DNA of 64,000 bases from Chitinophaga polysaccharea. Lineage in GTDB: Bacteria; Bacteroidota; Bacteroidia; Chitinophagales; Chitinophagaceae. Both the position numbers and the translations under genes were made by a program. The notes beneath the pieces were generated by a model that saw only the letters and a list, made by a program, of their open reading frames with translations, did not search any database and had not been told where the DNA came from. This document shows positions 41,796 to 49,433 of this stretch, in pieces; within the stretch, counting starts at the first letter, position 1, and each line of letters begins with the position of its first letter. The stretch lies in assembly GCF_007829335.1 (NCBI RefSeq), contig NZ_VIWO01000002.1, positions 806,001 to 870,000 on the forward strand, read 5' to 3'.

Positions 41796-43049
41796 ATGAC
41801 CAATTTCTTACCCAAAAAGCTTAATATAGCAGGCAAACAACAGCCAATGCCAGGCCCGTTCATGCACAATATACTTTTTGGCATCGATGTTCTTTTGGCC
41901 CAAGAGCCGCCATGGAAAAGCAAACGCATTGCCCTGGTTACCAATCATGCGGCTACTACCCAGCAGTTTATCCCCTCGCGATTGGCTTTGAAACAACAAG
42001 GGTTTAATATCGTGAAACTGTTCTCGCCGGAACATGGTCTCGATACAACAGGCGCCGATGGACATGCCATGGATAATGGCATAGATCCCCAAACCACGCT
42101 GCCGGTAACCAGTTTGTATGGCGATAAACTGGCGCCGTCACCATCAGACCTGGCTGATATCGACCTGGTATTATTTGACATCCCTGATATAGGCAGCCGG
42201 TTTTATACTTACCTATGGACCCTGTCTTATGTACTGGAGGCTTGTGCAACCTGTAGTATTCCTTTTATCATAACCGACAGGCCCAACCCTTTGTCGGGCA
42301 ATTTAACGCTGGCGGAAGGTCCTCTTCTCGATGAAGCGCATTGCAGTAGCTTTATTGGCCGTTGGTCGATACCGGTGAGGCACAGTTGCACACTGGGAGA
42401 GCTGGCCCGTTATTTCAACCGCTCGCGGGGCATTAACTGCCAGCTGGAGGTGATCCCCTGCGTTGACTGGCACCGGAACCTGTATTATACCGATTGGAGC
42501 CATTCGTTCGTCCCCTTGTCACCTGCCATACCTGCCTTTGAATCGGCCTTGCTGTATCCGGGTCTTTGCTTCCTGGAAGCCACGAACTGCAGCGAAGGCA
42601 GGGGAACAGCCGTTCCCTTTCGTGTAGCCGGCGCCCCCTGGCTACTGGCCAATGATACTGCCCGGTTATTTAATACTTTGGTACCGGCCCTTTCGGGCCA
42701 CGTATATGCACGGCCGATAGTGTTTACACCGGTGGAAGGCAAATATGCAGGGAAGCCGTGTAATGGTGTGATGCTGCATGTCGCAGATCCCTCTTCCTTT
42801 CTTCCGGTAGCTACCGGCTGGTTACTTGTTAAAATCATAAAAACGCTACACCCTGCGAATTTCCAATGGTCTCCCTACCCTACCCATGTAAACCCTACGG
42901 GCACAAAGCATCTCGATTTATTGTCGGGCATATCGGATACTGAAATGCTTTTTGAAACCGCCTTACCTGACTTTATTGATGTGATAAAGCAGCAGGTGAC
43001 GCTCAGTGACTGGTCGATGCGTATACAGCCTTATTTGATGTATACGTAA
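41796..43049 (+). CDS. DUF1343 / NamZ-like exo-beta-N-acetylmuramidase
   Basis: A 417-residue GH171 (DUF1343) protein; NamZ in this family removes terminal N-acetylmuramic acid from peptidoglycan fragments. Family motifs are clear: FGIDVLLAQEP, KRIALVTNHAATT, LFSPEHGLDTTGADGH, LVLFDIPDIGSRFYTYLWTL, TDRPNPLSG and PGLCFLEATNCSEGRGTA. Unlike most DUF1343 proteins it has no signal peptide, whether started at 41796 or at the more likely ATG 41862, so it may work in the cytoplasm on recycled muropeptides. No MurQ, NagZ or transporter gene is adjacent. Confidence 0.92.
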   Translation: MTNFLPKKLNIAGKQQPMPGPFMHNILFGIDVLLAQEPPWKSKRIALVTNHAATTQQFIPSRLALKQQGFNIVKLFSPEHGLDTTGADGHAMDNGIDPQTTLPVTSLYGDKLAPSPSDLADIDLVLFDIPDIGSRFYTYLWTLSYVLEACATCSIPFIITDRPNPLSGNLTLAEGPLLDEAHCSSFIGRWSIPVRHSCTLGELARYFNRSRGINCQLEVIPCVDWHRNLYYTDWSHSFVPLSPAIPAFESALLYPGLCFLEATNCSEGRGTAVPFRVAGAPWLLANDTARLFNTLVPALSGHVYARPIVFTPVEGKYAGKPCNGVMLHVADPSSFLPVATGWLLVKIIKTLHPANFQWSPYPTHVNPTGTKHLDLLSGISDTEMLFETALPDFIDVIKQQVTLSDWSMRIQPYLMYT

Positions 43050-43439
43050 AGCTATCTGACCTATACGTCGGCCCGCGGCCAGGTAAAAGCAGATTTCAGA
43101 GACGCTTTCTTCATCTGGCAAGTATTCCCAACAGCAATAAAAGAAATGGACTAGCAGCAGTTTCGCGGATTTGCCGATGACCGGTTACAAGCGTTAGCAG
43201 ACAGCGTTACCCGAACACAAGATAAATACACAAGTCTTACCCGCCATATTATTGAAGGTATTGAACAGATAGATTACGCGGCATTAAAAGACAACGTGGT
43301 ACAACTCCCCCCAGGAAAGGTCACTCATTTTTTCGGCGGTGGTAGACAATAAACAGGCGCGCACCAGCGTCGAAAGCGTAGCGGGGCATGATGATACCAG
43401 GAAAGCATTTCTAAAAGGAATAAAGGGATATTGCTACTA
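43050..43439 (+). pseudogene. Decayed gene of unknown family
   Basis: Directly in frame behind the NamZ stop, the sequence reads SYLTYTSARGQVKADFRDAF up to a TAG at 43153, then QQFRGFADDRLQALADSVTR... to VTHFFGGGRQ and a stop at 43350. A further frame shift would continue QARTSVESVAGHDDTRKAFL to the end near 43439. The composition is protein-like but broken by a stop and a shift, and there is no start. I do not recognise the family. Confidence 0.4.
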
Positions 43440-44165
43440 GGGCAGCCTGGCAGCAAGCTTCTCAGGCAAATACTTTAACACCTGGTGAATAAACTTCCAT
43501 TTAATGCCTGGAACAATTGTAAAGCTACTGCCGGCATTGACGATTGCACGGGCAATGAAGGAAGGCTCCATTAATAAAGACTCCGGGAGGTCAAGCCCGG
43601 CGGTCATCTTACTACGGATATATCCTGCTACAATCACATTGACAACTACTTTCCTGGCAAACAAATATTGTCTCAGCCCAGCCAGGTACTGTGTAAATGC
43701 TGCTTTGGTACTACCGTAAACAAAGTTACTTTTGCGCCCCCGTACGCCCGAAAGGGAGGATAGTCCGATGATTCGCTCCAGGTGATCGTTGTCACTGTCT
43801 TTTATAATAAGATTAATAATGGACACCGCGCCGGCATAGTGCACCTGCATCATGCGGTAACTTCCCTCCCAGTCGACCAGCGCCTGTTCATTTGTTACCT
43901 GGAAGCCTGCTGCATATACAACGATATGGGGCTTAGCAGGTAACGCGGCGTAGAATTTAGCATGATCGTCAAAAGCAGTGGCATCAAAGTAGCAGATGGT
44001 GAGCCGGCTGCCGGGAACTTTCCTTGCCTCCATAAACGCCGCTATCTCCGCCGTACTGCGGGAAGCAGCTATTACGTGGTATCCTTTTTCGAGATACAAT
44101 AAGATGGCTTCTTTTGCTACATCGGAGTTGGCGCCGAGTACGAGGACGGTTTTATTGCTGTTCAT
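43437..44165 (-). CDS. SDR family NAD(P)-dependent oxidoreductase
   Basis: A 242-residue short-chain dehydrogenase. The cofactor loop VLVLGANSDVAKEA differs from the classical TGxxxGxG and resembles the DprE2-like group (GAxSDIA). The NNAG strand is replaced by VYAAGF, and the catalytic residues are Ser near 137, Tyr150 and Lys154 (LSSLSGVRGRKSNFVYGSTK). The C-terminal region ends in a hydrophobic/basic stretch (KFIHQVLKYLPEKLAARLP) that may touch membranes, as in DprE2-like enzymes acting on lipid-linked sugars. Substrate unknown. No DprE1-type partner lies nearby. Confidence 0.9.
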   Translation of the reverse strand: MNSNKTVLVLGANSDVAKEAILLYLEKGYHVIAASRSTAEIAAFMEARKVPGSRLTICYFDATAFDDHAKFYAALPAKPHIVVYAAGFQVTNEQALVDWEGSYRMMQVHYAGAVSIINLIIKDSDNDHLERIIGLSSLSGVRGRKSNFVYGSTKAAFTQYLAGLRQYLFARKVVVNVIVAGYIRSKMTAGLDLPESLLMEPSFIARAIVNAGSSFTIVPGIKWKFIHQVLKYLPEKLAARLP

Positions 44166-44181
44166 AAAGTTCTCCTGATTA

Positions 44182-44256
44182 CTACATATCCTGTAAAAGT
44201 TTGTGATGGTCCAGGTTGTTGGCGGTTAACGCTACGTAAAATTCCTGTTTATTCAT
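44182..44256 (-). CDS. Possible 24-residue peptide upstream of the SDR gene
   Basis: ATG at 44256 opens a 24-codon frame (MNKQEFYVALTANNLDHHKL...) that ends 16 bases before the SDR start. It could be a leader peptide, or the N-terminus of a lost gene. Only its position and sensible composition support it. Confidence 0.25.
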   Translation of the reverse strand: MNKQEFYVALTANNLDHHKLLQDM

Positions 44257-44353
44257 TTTTCATTTATAAAACAGCTTAAAGATAAATTCTTTTGCACTAT
44301 TATGATAAAGGAGGATTTACCTGGTGTTTTACAACGGTATTCCATCATTCTTA

Positions 44354-44386
44354 TTTGGACGATAATAGAAAAAGCTTTTATATTTG
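44354..44386 (+). promoter_or_regulatory. Bacteroidota promoter (-33 TTTG, -7 TATATTTG) for the MarR operon
   Basis: TTTG at 44354-44357 and TATATTTG at 44379-44386 are 21 bases apart, matching both consensus elements and their spacing. Transcription would start near 44393, about 17 bases before the MarR ATG. Confidence 0.7.
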
Positions 44387-44393
44387 CGAATAG

Positions 44394-44405
44394 TTGAGTA
44401 GTCAA
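44394..44405. promoter_or_regulatory. Candidate MarR autoregulatory operator
   Basis: TTGA-GTAG-TCAA is an inverted repeat lying on the predicted transcription start and just before the MarR start codon, a usual place for MarR-family autorepression. A further GTCAA copy follows at 44411-44415. Confidence 0.45.
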
Positions 44406-44409
44406 GTAT

Positions 44410-44841
44410 ATGTCAACAATAAACTCGTCATTACAGCTTTTAATGAGCCTGGCAAAAGCCCAGGCAACAGTATCTCGTCGCATGGACAGACTGAATGCCC
44501 ATGGAATTGGATTTACTGACTTTGTGATACTGCACCTGTTGCATCAGGCGCCCAACGGTAAGTTGCGCCGCAAGGACCTGGCGGAGAAAACGAACCTGAC
44601 GCCATCTGGTATTACGCGTTTGCTATTGCCTATAGAAAAAATCGGGCTTATTGACAGAGAGGCCAATGAGCGGGATGCGAGGGTAAGTTATGTGGTGCTG
44701 ACGGCAGCTGGCCGCCGAACCTATGAGGAGGCAAAGCCTACTGCGGATGCACTTGCTGAGGACCTTATTCCTGCAGATCAATTAAAAAAGTATACAGCGG
44801 CAGCAGCCTTGTTCAAGTTGTTGGGCGCTACTATTATCTAA
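44410..44841 (+). CDS. MarR family transcriptional regulator
   Basis: A 143-residue winged-helix regulator with the MarR core: DFVILHLLHQAPNGKLRRKD, LAEKTNLTPSGITRLLLPIE (recognition helix) and the wing EANERDARVSYVVLTAAGR. MarR proteins are dimers that repress neighbouring genes and let go on binding small phenolic or drug-like ligands. The stop is directly followed by the start of an APH-type kinase, so the two are co-transcribed and the kinase is the likely target along with marR itself. A good promoter and a palindrome precede it. Confidence 0.94.
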   Translation: MSTINSSLQLLMSLAKAQATVSRRMDRLNAHGIGFTDFVILHLLHQAPNGKLRRKDLAEKTNLTPSGITRLLLPIEKIGLIDREANERDARVSYVVLTAAGRRTYEEAKPTADALAEDLIPADQLKKYTAAAALFKLLGATII

Positions 44842-45873
44842 ATGTTATTCCCTATGTCATTGAATTATTCAAACATATTTCCGGCTGATCGTGCAGCTGC
44901 CGTAGCCGCCGCCTTTGAAAACACATTCGGCCAAGCTGTTATCAGTGAAGCAACATTGCTGACCGGTGGGCTGTCCACTGCTTCTGTATATAAGATCATG
45001 GCAGATAACCGTCCTTATGTAATGAAACTCGATATACCGCATGCTTATACCAGTGCAGATCCATTTGAGAAAATAGCCCGGGCATCCGCAGCAGGTATTG
45101 CTCCACCCCTGCATTATAAAAATGAGGAAGCGGGTATCATCATCAGTGCGTTCGTTGAAAATAAGCCAATCAGGAGCCTCTTCAGCGGCGAAGTACTGGC
45201 CGTGAAACTGGCGGAGGCCGTGAAGAAGATACACACGATACCTTACGCTGTACCCGGCGGCAATTTGCAGGAAACGATGGATCATTTGCTGGCAGGGTTC
45301 CGTCATAGTAATATACTGAATGGCCCTGTACCAGATGAATGCCTGAAACGGTACGAAAAGATAAAAGCGTCTTATCCATGGCACGATACCGACAAGGTAT
45401 TCAGTCATAATGACCTGAACCCTTCCAATATTTTGTGTGACGGAGAGACTGTGTGGATCATTGACTGGGACACTGCGTTTGTTAATGACCGGTATTTAGA
45501 CCTGGCCAGTGTAGCCAACTTTTTCATTTATAGTCCTGAACAGGAGGCAGCGTTCCTGAAAACATATTTCGGCGAAGTAAATAACTACAACATTTCCCGC
45601 TTCTATGTGATGCGCCAGATCAGCCGGATCATTTATGCAGTGATGATGCTGCAGCTGGCTGCCCAGGCCAAACCGGCAGACTACGCACATGACCAGCAAA
45701 TGGAAGGCGTGTTTTTGAAGGATGTGGGTCCGTTGCTAGGCTCAGGTGCACTATCGCTGGCTACCTATGAAGGTCAGTTCATGTACGGTAAAGCACTGAT
45801 GAATGAAGCGGTACTGCAGATGTGTACGGCGAGGTTTGAGGATGCCCTGGTTTTATTAAGTAATCATAACTAG
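44842..45873 (+). CDS. Aminoglycoside/choline-kinase-like phosphotransferase (APH family)
   Basis: A 343-residue small-molecule kinase with an APH fold. It has an N-lobe nucleotide-binding strand set (TLLTGGLSTASVYKIMADN, PYVMKLD), the catalytic loop FSHNDLNPSNILCD with the catalytic Asp, and the metal-binding IIDWDTAF. The family covers antibiotic kinases, choline/ethanolamine kinases and others, so resistance is possible but not shown. The gene begins immediately after the marR stop; ATG 44854 (SLNYSNIF) is an alternative. Control by a MarR regulator fits a drug- or metabolite-inducible role. Confidence 0.88.
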   Translation: MLFPMSLNYSNIFPADRAAAVAAAFENTFGQAVISEATLLTGGLSTASVYKIMADNRPYVMKLDIPHAYTSADPFEKIARASAAGIAPPLHYKNEEAGIIISAFVENKPIRSLFSGEVLAVKLAEAVKKIHTIPYAVPGGNLQETMDHLLAGFRHSNILNGPVPDECLKRYEKIKASYPWHDTDKVFSHNDLNPSNILCDGETVWIIDWDTAFVNDRYLDLASVANFFIYSPEQEAAFLKTYFGEVNNYNISRFYVMRQISRIIYAVMMLQLAAQAKPADYAHDQQMEGVFLKDVGPLLGSGALSLATYEGQFMYGKALMNEAVLQMCTARFEDALVLLSNHN

Positions 45874-45995
45874 CTTTCTACCCATCGGGAGAAATGTTGG
45901 TGGGGTTATTAGACACATTGCAAAAATGCATATACTAAACAATCTATAACAACTAGGTGTAAAAGATAAGAAACAACAGCAATACTAGCAGGCTG

Positions 45996-48077
45996 ATGGA
46001 CAGATTATCTAAAATACCGGGGAAATGGTTAATGCTGCTTTATGGTGGCATTGGCATACTCGTTATACTGATTACCGCCAACATCCTTATAAATCGAATC
46101 ATTCAGCGCGCAGCCGATGAAAGGTTACAACATCTTTCTCCTCAACTAAAAATTAGTTATTCCTCCATCAAAAGTAATCTATTCACGTCATCACTTACAT
46201 TGAGCAATCTTACTATTGCTTATACGCCGGATAGTAATAAACATCATCATTCCGTTCATTTTTCAGAGGTAAAACTCAGTGGTATTCATCTACTGACGAT
46301 GCTCTTTCGCCAAACGCTATCTGTCAACAATTTAAAACTGAGTAATGGAGAAATAAACCTGGACCGGTTCTTAATGAATAGAAAAGATACAGCGCCAATG
46401 CAGTTGTTAGCTCAAGCGCCCGTCAAAAGCATATCGGTCAACCACCTTCAGTTAAACACCGTCCAGGTATGGGAGGATCATCAGCTACTGCTAAGGGGGA
46501 ATATGGGTATAGACGACATAAACATAAATAATCTAAAGAACGCATCCACCGCCGGCAATTTTCATTTCGGTGATGTAAAGAGTCGCCTTTCGGACATCAA
46601 TTATATCCTACCGAATGCCTACCATGCCCTAACGGCCAAACAGGTAAGCGTAGATAGTCGCGAGGGATTACTCGAGATAGATTCGTTACAACTGGTACCA
46701 CAATACAGCAAAGTCGACTTCTTCCGGCAAACCGGCAACCAGCCTTTGTTTGTGGCGTCAAGTGTTGCAGGCATCTCCATCTACCACTTCGATATCCGGA
46801 AACTGTTTGATAAAAAGCTGGTGGCTGAAAAAATAATTTTAAACCACCCTGTTTTGAATGTGTATAGTGAACCTAACAATCCCCGACTGTCATCTCTTTT
46901 TATTGATTTCAAAAAAATGCTCTCTGCTATACAAACAGATTCATTCAAGATGCGCCACGCTGCCATCGCTTACGAAACCACAACAGGCGGCCGATTGGAG
47001 CTACATGGCGATATAGAGATGGATAAACCAGATATCCGGATAACGGATAGTGTCCCTGATATTCGTTTCAAAACGCTTGCCTGCGCGCTAACCGATATTC
47101 ATGCATCCATCCCGGACGCCAGCCAAAACCTTCAAATAAAGCAGCTGGACGTTGATCGTGAAGGCACCTTACAGGCAACTTCCCTGAAGACTACACCTCA
47201 ATACGACAAGATGGAGATGGGACGGAAAGCCGGGCACCAGGTAGATGTTGTTGATGCAACTATCTCTGGTGTAACTATCAGCAAACTGGATGTTGCCCAA
47301 TGTCTTCAGCAAAAACTGGTAGCTGAACAAATATGGATCAAGGAAAGTAATTACTATATTTTCCGGGACAGGCGGCTACCTCGCCTATCCCGGTATAAAC
47401 CACTGCCGGTTGCATTCCTAAAGAGCATTCCAGGCCATATCCGGGTCGGGCATTTCAAGGTATCTCCGTCAACGCTGTTGTATGAAGAATTCCCGAAAGA
47501 CAAGCTACAAACAGGTTTGCTGCGGTTTGAAAAATTGCAGCTTTCCGTGACTCCATTTATCAATCACCCTACCCCATCCGATCCCGATCATATGGAGCTC
47601 CATATGGAAGGCGCCATCATGGGATCCGGCACTATCAAGACGACCATCTCTTTGCCGTATAACCCCGCCAAAGACTATTATGTCAACGGTGCAATCGACA
47701 ATTTAGATGTAACTACCTTGAATCCATCAGCAGAAAACCTGGGTAATTTTCATGTTGAATCCGGCCTGCTGAATCATTTAGCATTTCAATTTAGTTTCAA
47801 TGATGAAAAAGCAAGCGGTAAAGTGGTAGGGGAATATCACAACCTGGTGTTAGACAAACTAAAAGGACAGCAAAAGAAAATAGCCCCATTTCCGTCGTTC
47901 ATGCTCAAACATGTTATCATTCCTAAGAACAAGGATAAATCATTGCCAGTGGATCGTCGCACGGGTACTATTGACTATAAGTTTGATCATACACGCGCAT
48001 TGTCGTTTTACCTGTTGAAATCATTGCTGTCGGGTATTGAGGCCAGTTTTACATTTGGGTTTCTGCTGCCGAAATGA
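45996..48077 (+). CDS. AsmA/DUF748-like envelope protein with internal duplication
   Basis: A 693-residue protein with one N-terminal membrane anchor (~12-33, LMLLYGGIGILVILITANIL) and a long beta-rich periplasmic part. ISYSSIKSNLFTSSLTLSNL and VHFSEVKLSGI resemble the start of AsmA-type repeats, which form long lipid-carrying grooves. Two segments are clearly similar: one near residues 210-300 (LLEIDSLQLVPQYSKVDFFR, KLFDKKLVAEKIILNHP) and another near 390-480 (TLQATSLKTTPQYDKMEMGR, QCLQQKLVAEQIWIKES). The C-terminal block (YNPAKDYYVNGAIDNLDVTT) is DUF748-like. It stands alone. Role in outer-membrane lipid transport is inference. Confidence 0.75.
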   Translation: MDRLSKIPGKWLMLLYGGIGILVILITANILINRIIQRAADERLQHLSPQLKISYSSIKSNLFTSSLTLSNLTIAYTPDSNKHHHSVHFSEVKLSGIHLLTMLFRQTLSVNNLKLSNGEINLDRFLMNRKDTAPMQLLAQAPVKSISVNHLQLNTVQVWEDHQLLLRGNMGIDDININNLKNASTAGNFHFGDVKSRLSDINYILPNAYHALTAKQVSVDSREGLLEIDSLQLVPQYSKVDFFRQTGNQPLFVASSVAGISIYHFDIRKLFDKKLVAEKIILNHPVLNVYSEPNNPRLSSLFIDFKKMLSAIQTDSFKMRHAAIAYETTTGGRLELHGDIEMDKPDIRITDSVPDIRFKTLACALTDIHASIPDASQNLQIKQLDVDREGTLQATSLKTTPQYDKMEMGRKAGHQVDVVDATISGVTISKLDVAQCLQQKLVAEQIWIKESNYYIFRDRRLPRLSRYKPLPVAFLKSIPGHIRVGHFKVSPSTLLYEEFPKDKLQTGLLRFEKLQLSVTPFINHPTPSDPDHMELHMEGAIMGSGTIKTTISLPYNPAKDYYVNGAIDNLDVTTLNPSAENLGNFHVESGLLNHLAFQFSFNDEKASGKVVGEYHNLVLDKLKGQQKKIAPFPSFMLKHVIIPKNKDKSLPVDRRTGTIDYKFDHTRALSFYLLKSLLSGIEASFTFGFLLPK

Positions 48078-48246
48078 TGGTTACACCAGTCAATCGGCAG
48101 CAGCTTGGATAGGTTCCAGGGTCAAAAAATGAATGAAGGCCGGCTATTCAATGGCGCAAACTGACGGACAAATAGATATATTGCTCTGCCAATGGCTTAA
48201 AGTAATTTTTTTCATCGGTTGAAAATTGAGTGGTAGAAGAGGAATG

Positions 48247-48672
48247 CTAGGCAATGGTAAAGAGGAAGGATGCTACAATCATCCAAATGCCAACGATGAT
48301 GCCCAGTATGCCCAGGTTACCTTGTTTGGGCGCTACCTGTGCCCGGATACGTACTGCCTTTTCCCGGGCCTTTTCATTATTGGAGAGAAAGAATTTGTTG
48401 ATGAGCGGAAATCCGAGCAGGAAACCAAGGCACGCTTCCACCAGGTTGCCCGCCGCTAATGTGATCCACCAGATAGGCGCAGAAGTGAGCCAACCCACGT
48501 TTAAAATGGCCATTACAAGCCCCCATATACCCCAGCCACAGAAAACAATCCCTATCCAGCCCTGGTAGGGTTCTACTTTTTCCAACAGCTCCTTTGCATT
48601 GGGTTTTTTAGATAAAATCAGCGAGGGTACGGCAATGATGCTCAGCAGGATTAATGTTATTCCGTAGATCAT
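48247..48672 (-). CDS. Small multi-pass membrane protein of unknown function
   Basis: About 141 residues with four hydrophobic helices ([77 protein letters not shown]) and a charged cytoplasmic loop before the last helix ([20 protein letters not shown]). The frame opens at 48723, but a TACCTTTG promoter box at 48721-48728 lies across that point, so ATG 48672 or 48708 is the start. No family assigned. It lies 69 bases after a two-component regulator gene on the same strand. Confidence 0.72.
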   Translation of the reverse strand: MIYGITLILLSIIAVPSLILSKKPNAKELLEKVEPYQGWIGIVFCGWGIWGLVMAILNVGWLTSAPIWWITLAAGNLVEACLGFLLGFPLINKFFLSNNEKAREKAVRIRAQVAPKQGNLGILGIIVGIWMIVASFLFTIA

Positions 48673-48720
48673 AATGTTGCATTTTTTTTGGTTATGAGAT
48701 GGTTTCATTTTGTTATGCAA

Positions 48721-48728
48721 CAAAGGTA
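48721..48728 (-). promoter_or_regulatory. -7 promoter box for the small membrane protein
   Basis: Minus-strand TACCTTTG, a full TAnnTTTG match. It rules out the ATG at 48723. Confidence 0.5.
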
Positions 48729-48791
48729 GCCAGGCATGATGGGGGCTGCAACATCGTATTCCGTGAAATTCTCCCCCCTGTTTTCAGGGGG

Positions 48792-49433
48792 TTAGCTGAG
48801 AAGACCCAGTTTGACGGCATACCTGGTGAGGCCCGCCAGGTTACGTACTTTCAGTTTCAGGATGAGGGTTTTGCGGTAACTTTCAATGGTATGTTTGCTG
48901 AGAAAGAGTTTGTCGGCGATTTCCTGGGTGGTGTATTCTTCCGCGATCAGCTTCAGTACATCCTTTTCGCGTGAAGTGAGCATTTCAAGGGTTTCTTTCT
49001 CCTTGTTGAACACGCTTTTGAGATATTCCTGTTTCACCGCTTCTGAAAAGTATTTCCCGCCTTTGAGGATCGTTTTGATCGCCTCCAGCAACTCGTCTGA
49101 ATCCGCATTTTTCGATAAAAAGCCGTCGACATTATGCTGGATAAGCGCGTCGATGATATTGCTGTCGGTATGCATACTTACCACCAGCGTGCTGATCTCC
49201 GGTCTTTTTTCCTTGATATAGTTATTCAATGTAATGCCGTCTATGTCCGGCATACTGATATCGGTAATAACCAGATCCACCTGTTCCCCGGGATGCTGAT
49301 CGAGATAGTTCATGACCAGTTGGCCATTATGCGCATAATACTGTACATGGAGGTCTTTTTCTTGTGTTATCAGCCTGATAAGGCCTTCCAGGAACAATTT
49401 ATGATCGTCGGCAAGGATAATATTATGCTTCAT
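48792..49433 (-). CDS. NarL/FixJ family response regulator
   Basis: A 213-residue regulator. The receiver domain has the acidic pair in ILADDH and phospho-acceptor Asp58 in LVITDISMPDIDG; the LuxR-type helix-turn-helix reads LTSREKDVLKLIAEEYTTQE and LSKHTIESYRKTLILKLKVR. Its start overlaps the end of the histidine kinase gene by 11 bases, so the two are a coupled two-component pair. Targets unknown; the small membrane protein downstream has its own promoter. Confidence 0.95.
   Translation of the reverse strand: MKHNIILADDHKLFLEGLIRLITQEKDLHVQYYAHNGQLVMNYLDQHPGEQVDLVITDISMPDIDGITLNNYIKEKRPEISTLVVSMHTDSNIIDALIQHNVDGFLSKNADSDELLEAIKTILKGGKYFSEAVKQEYLKSVFNKEKETLEMLTSREKDVLKLIAEEYTTQEIADKLFLSKHTIESYRKTLILKLKVRNLAGLTRYAVKLGLLS

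Noticed and set aside
44253..44483. Minus-strand 76-codon frame across the MarR promoter
   Set aside because: It covers a well-formed promoter and the marR start, and its sequence looks random.
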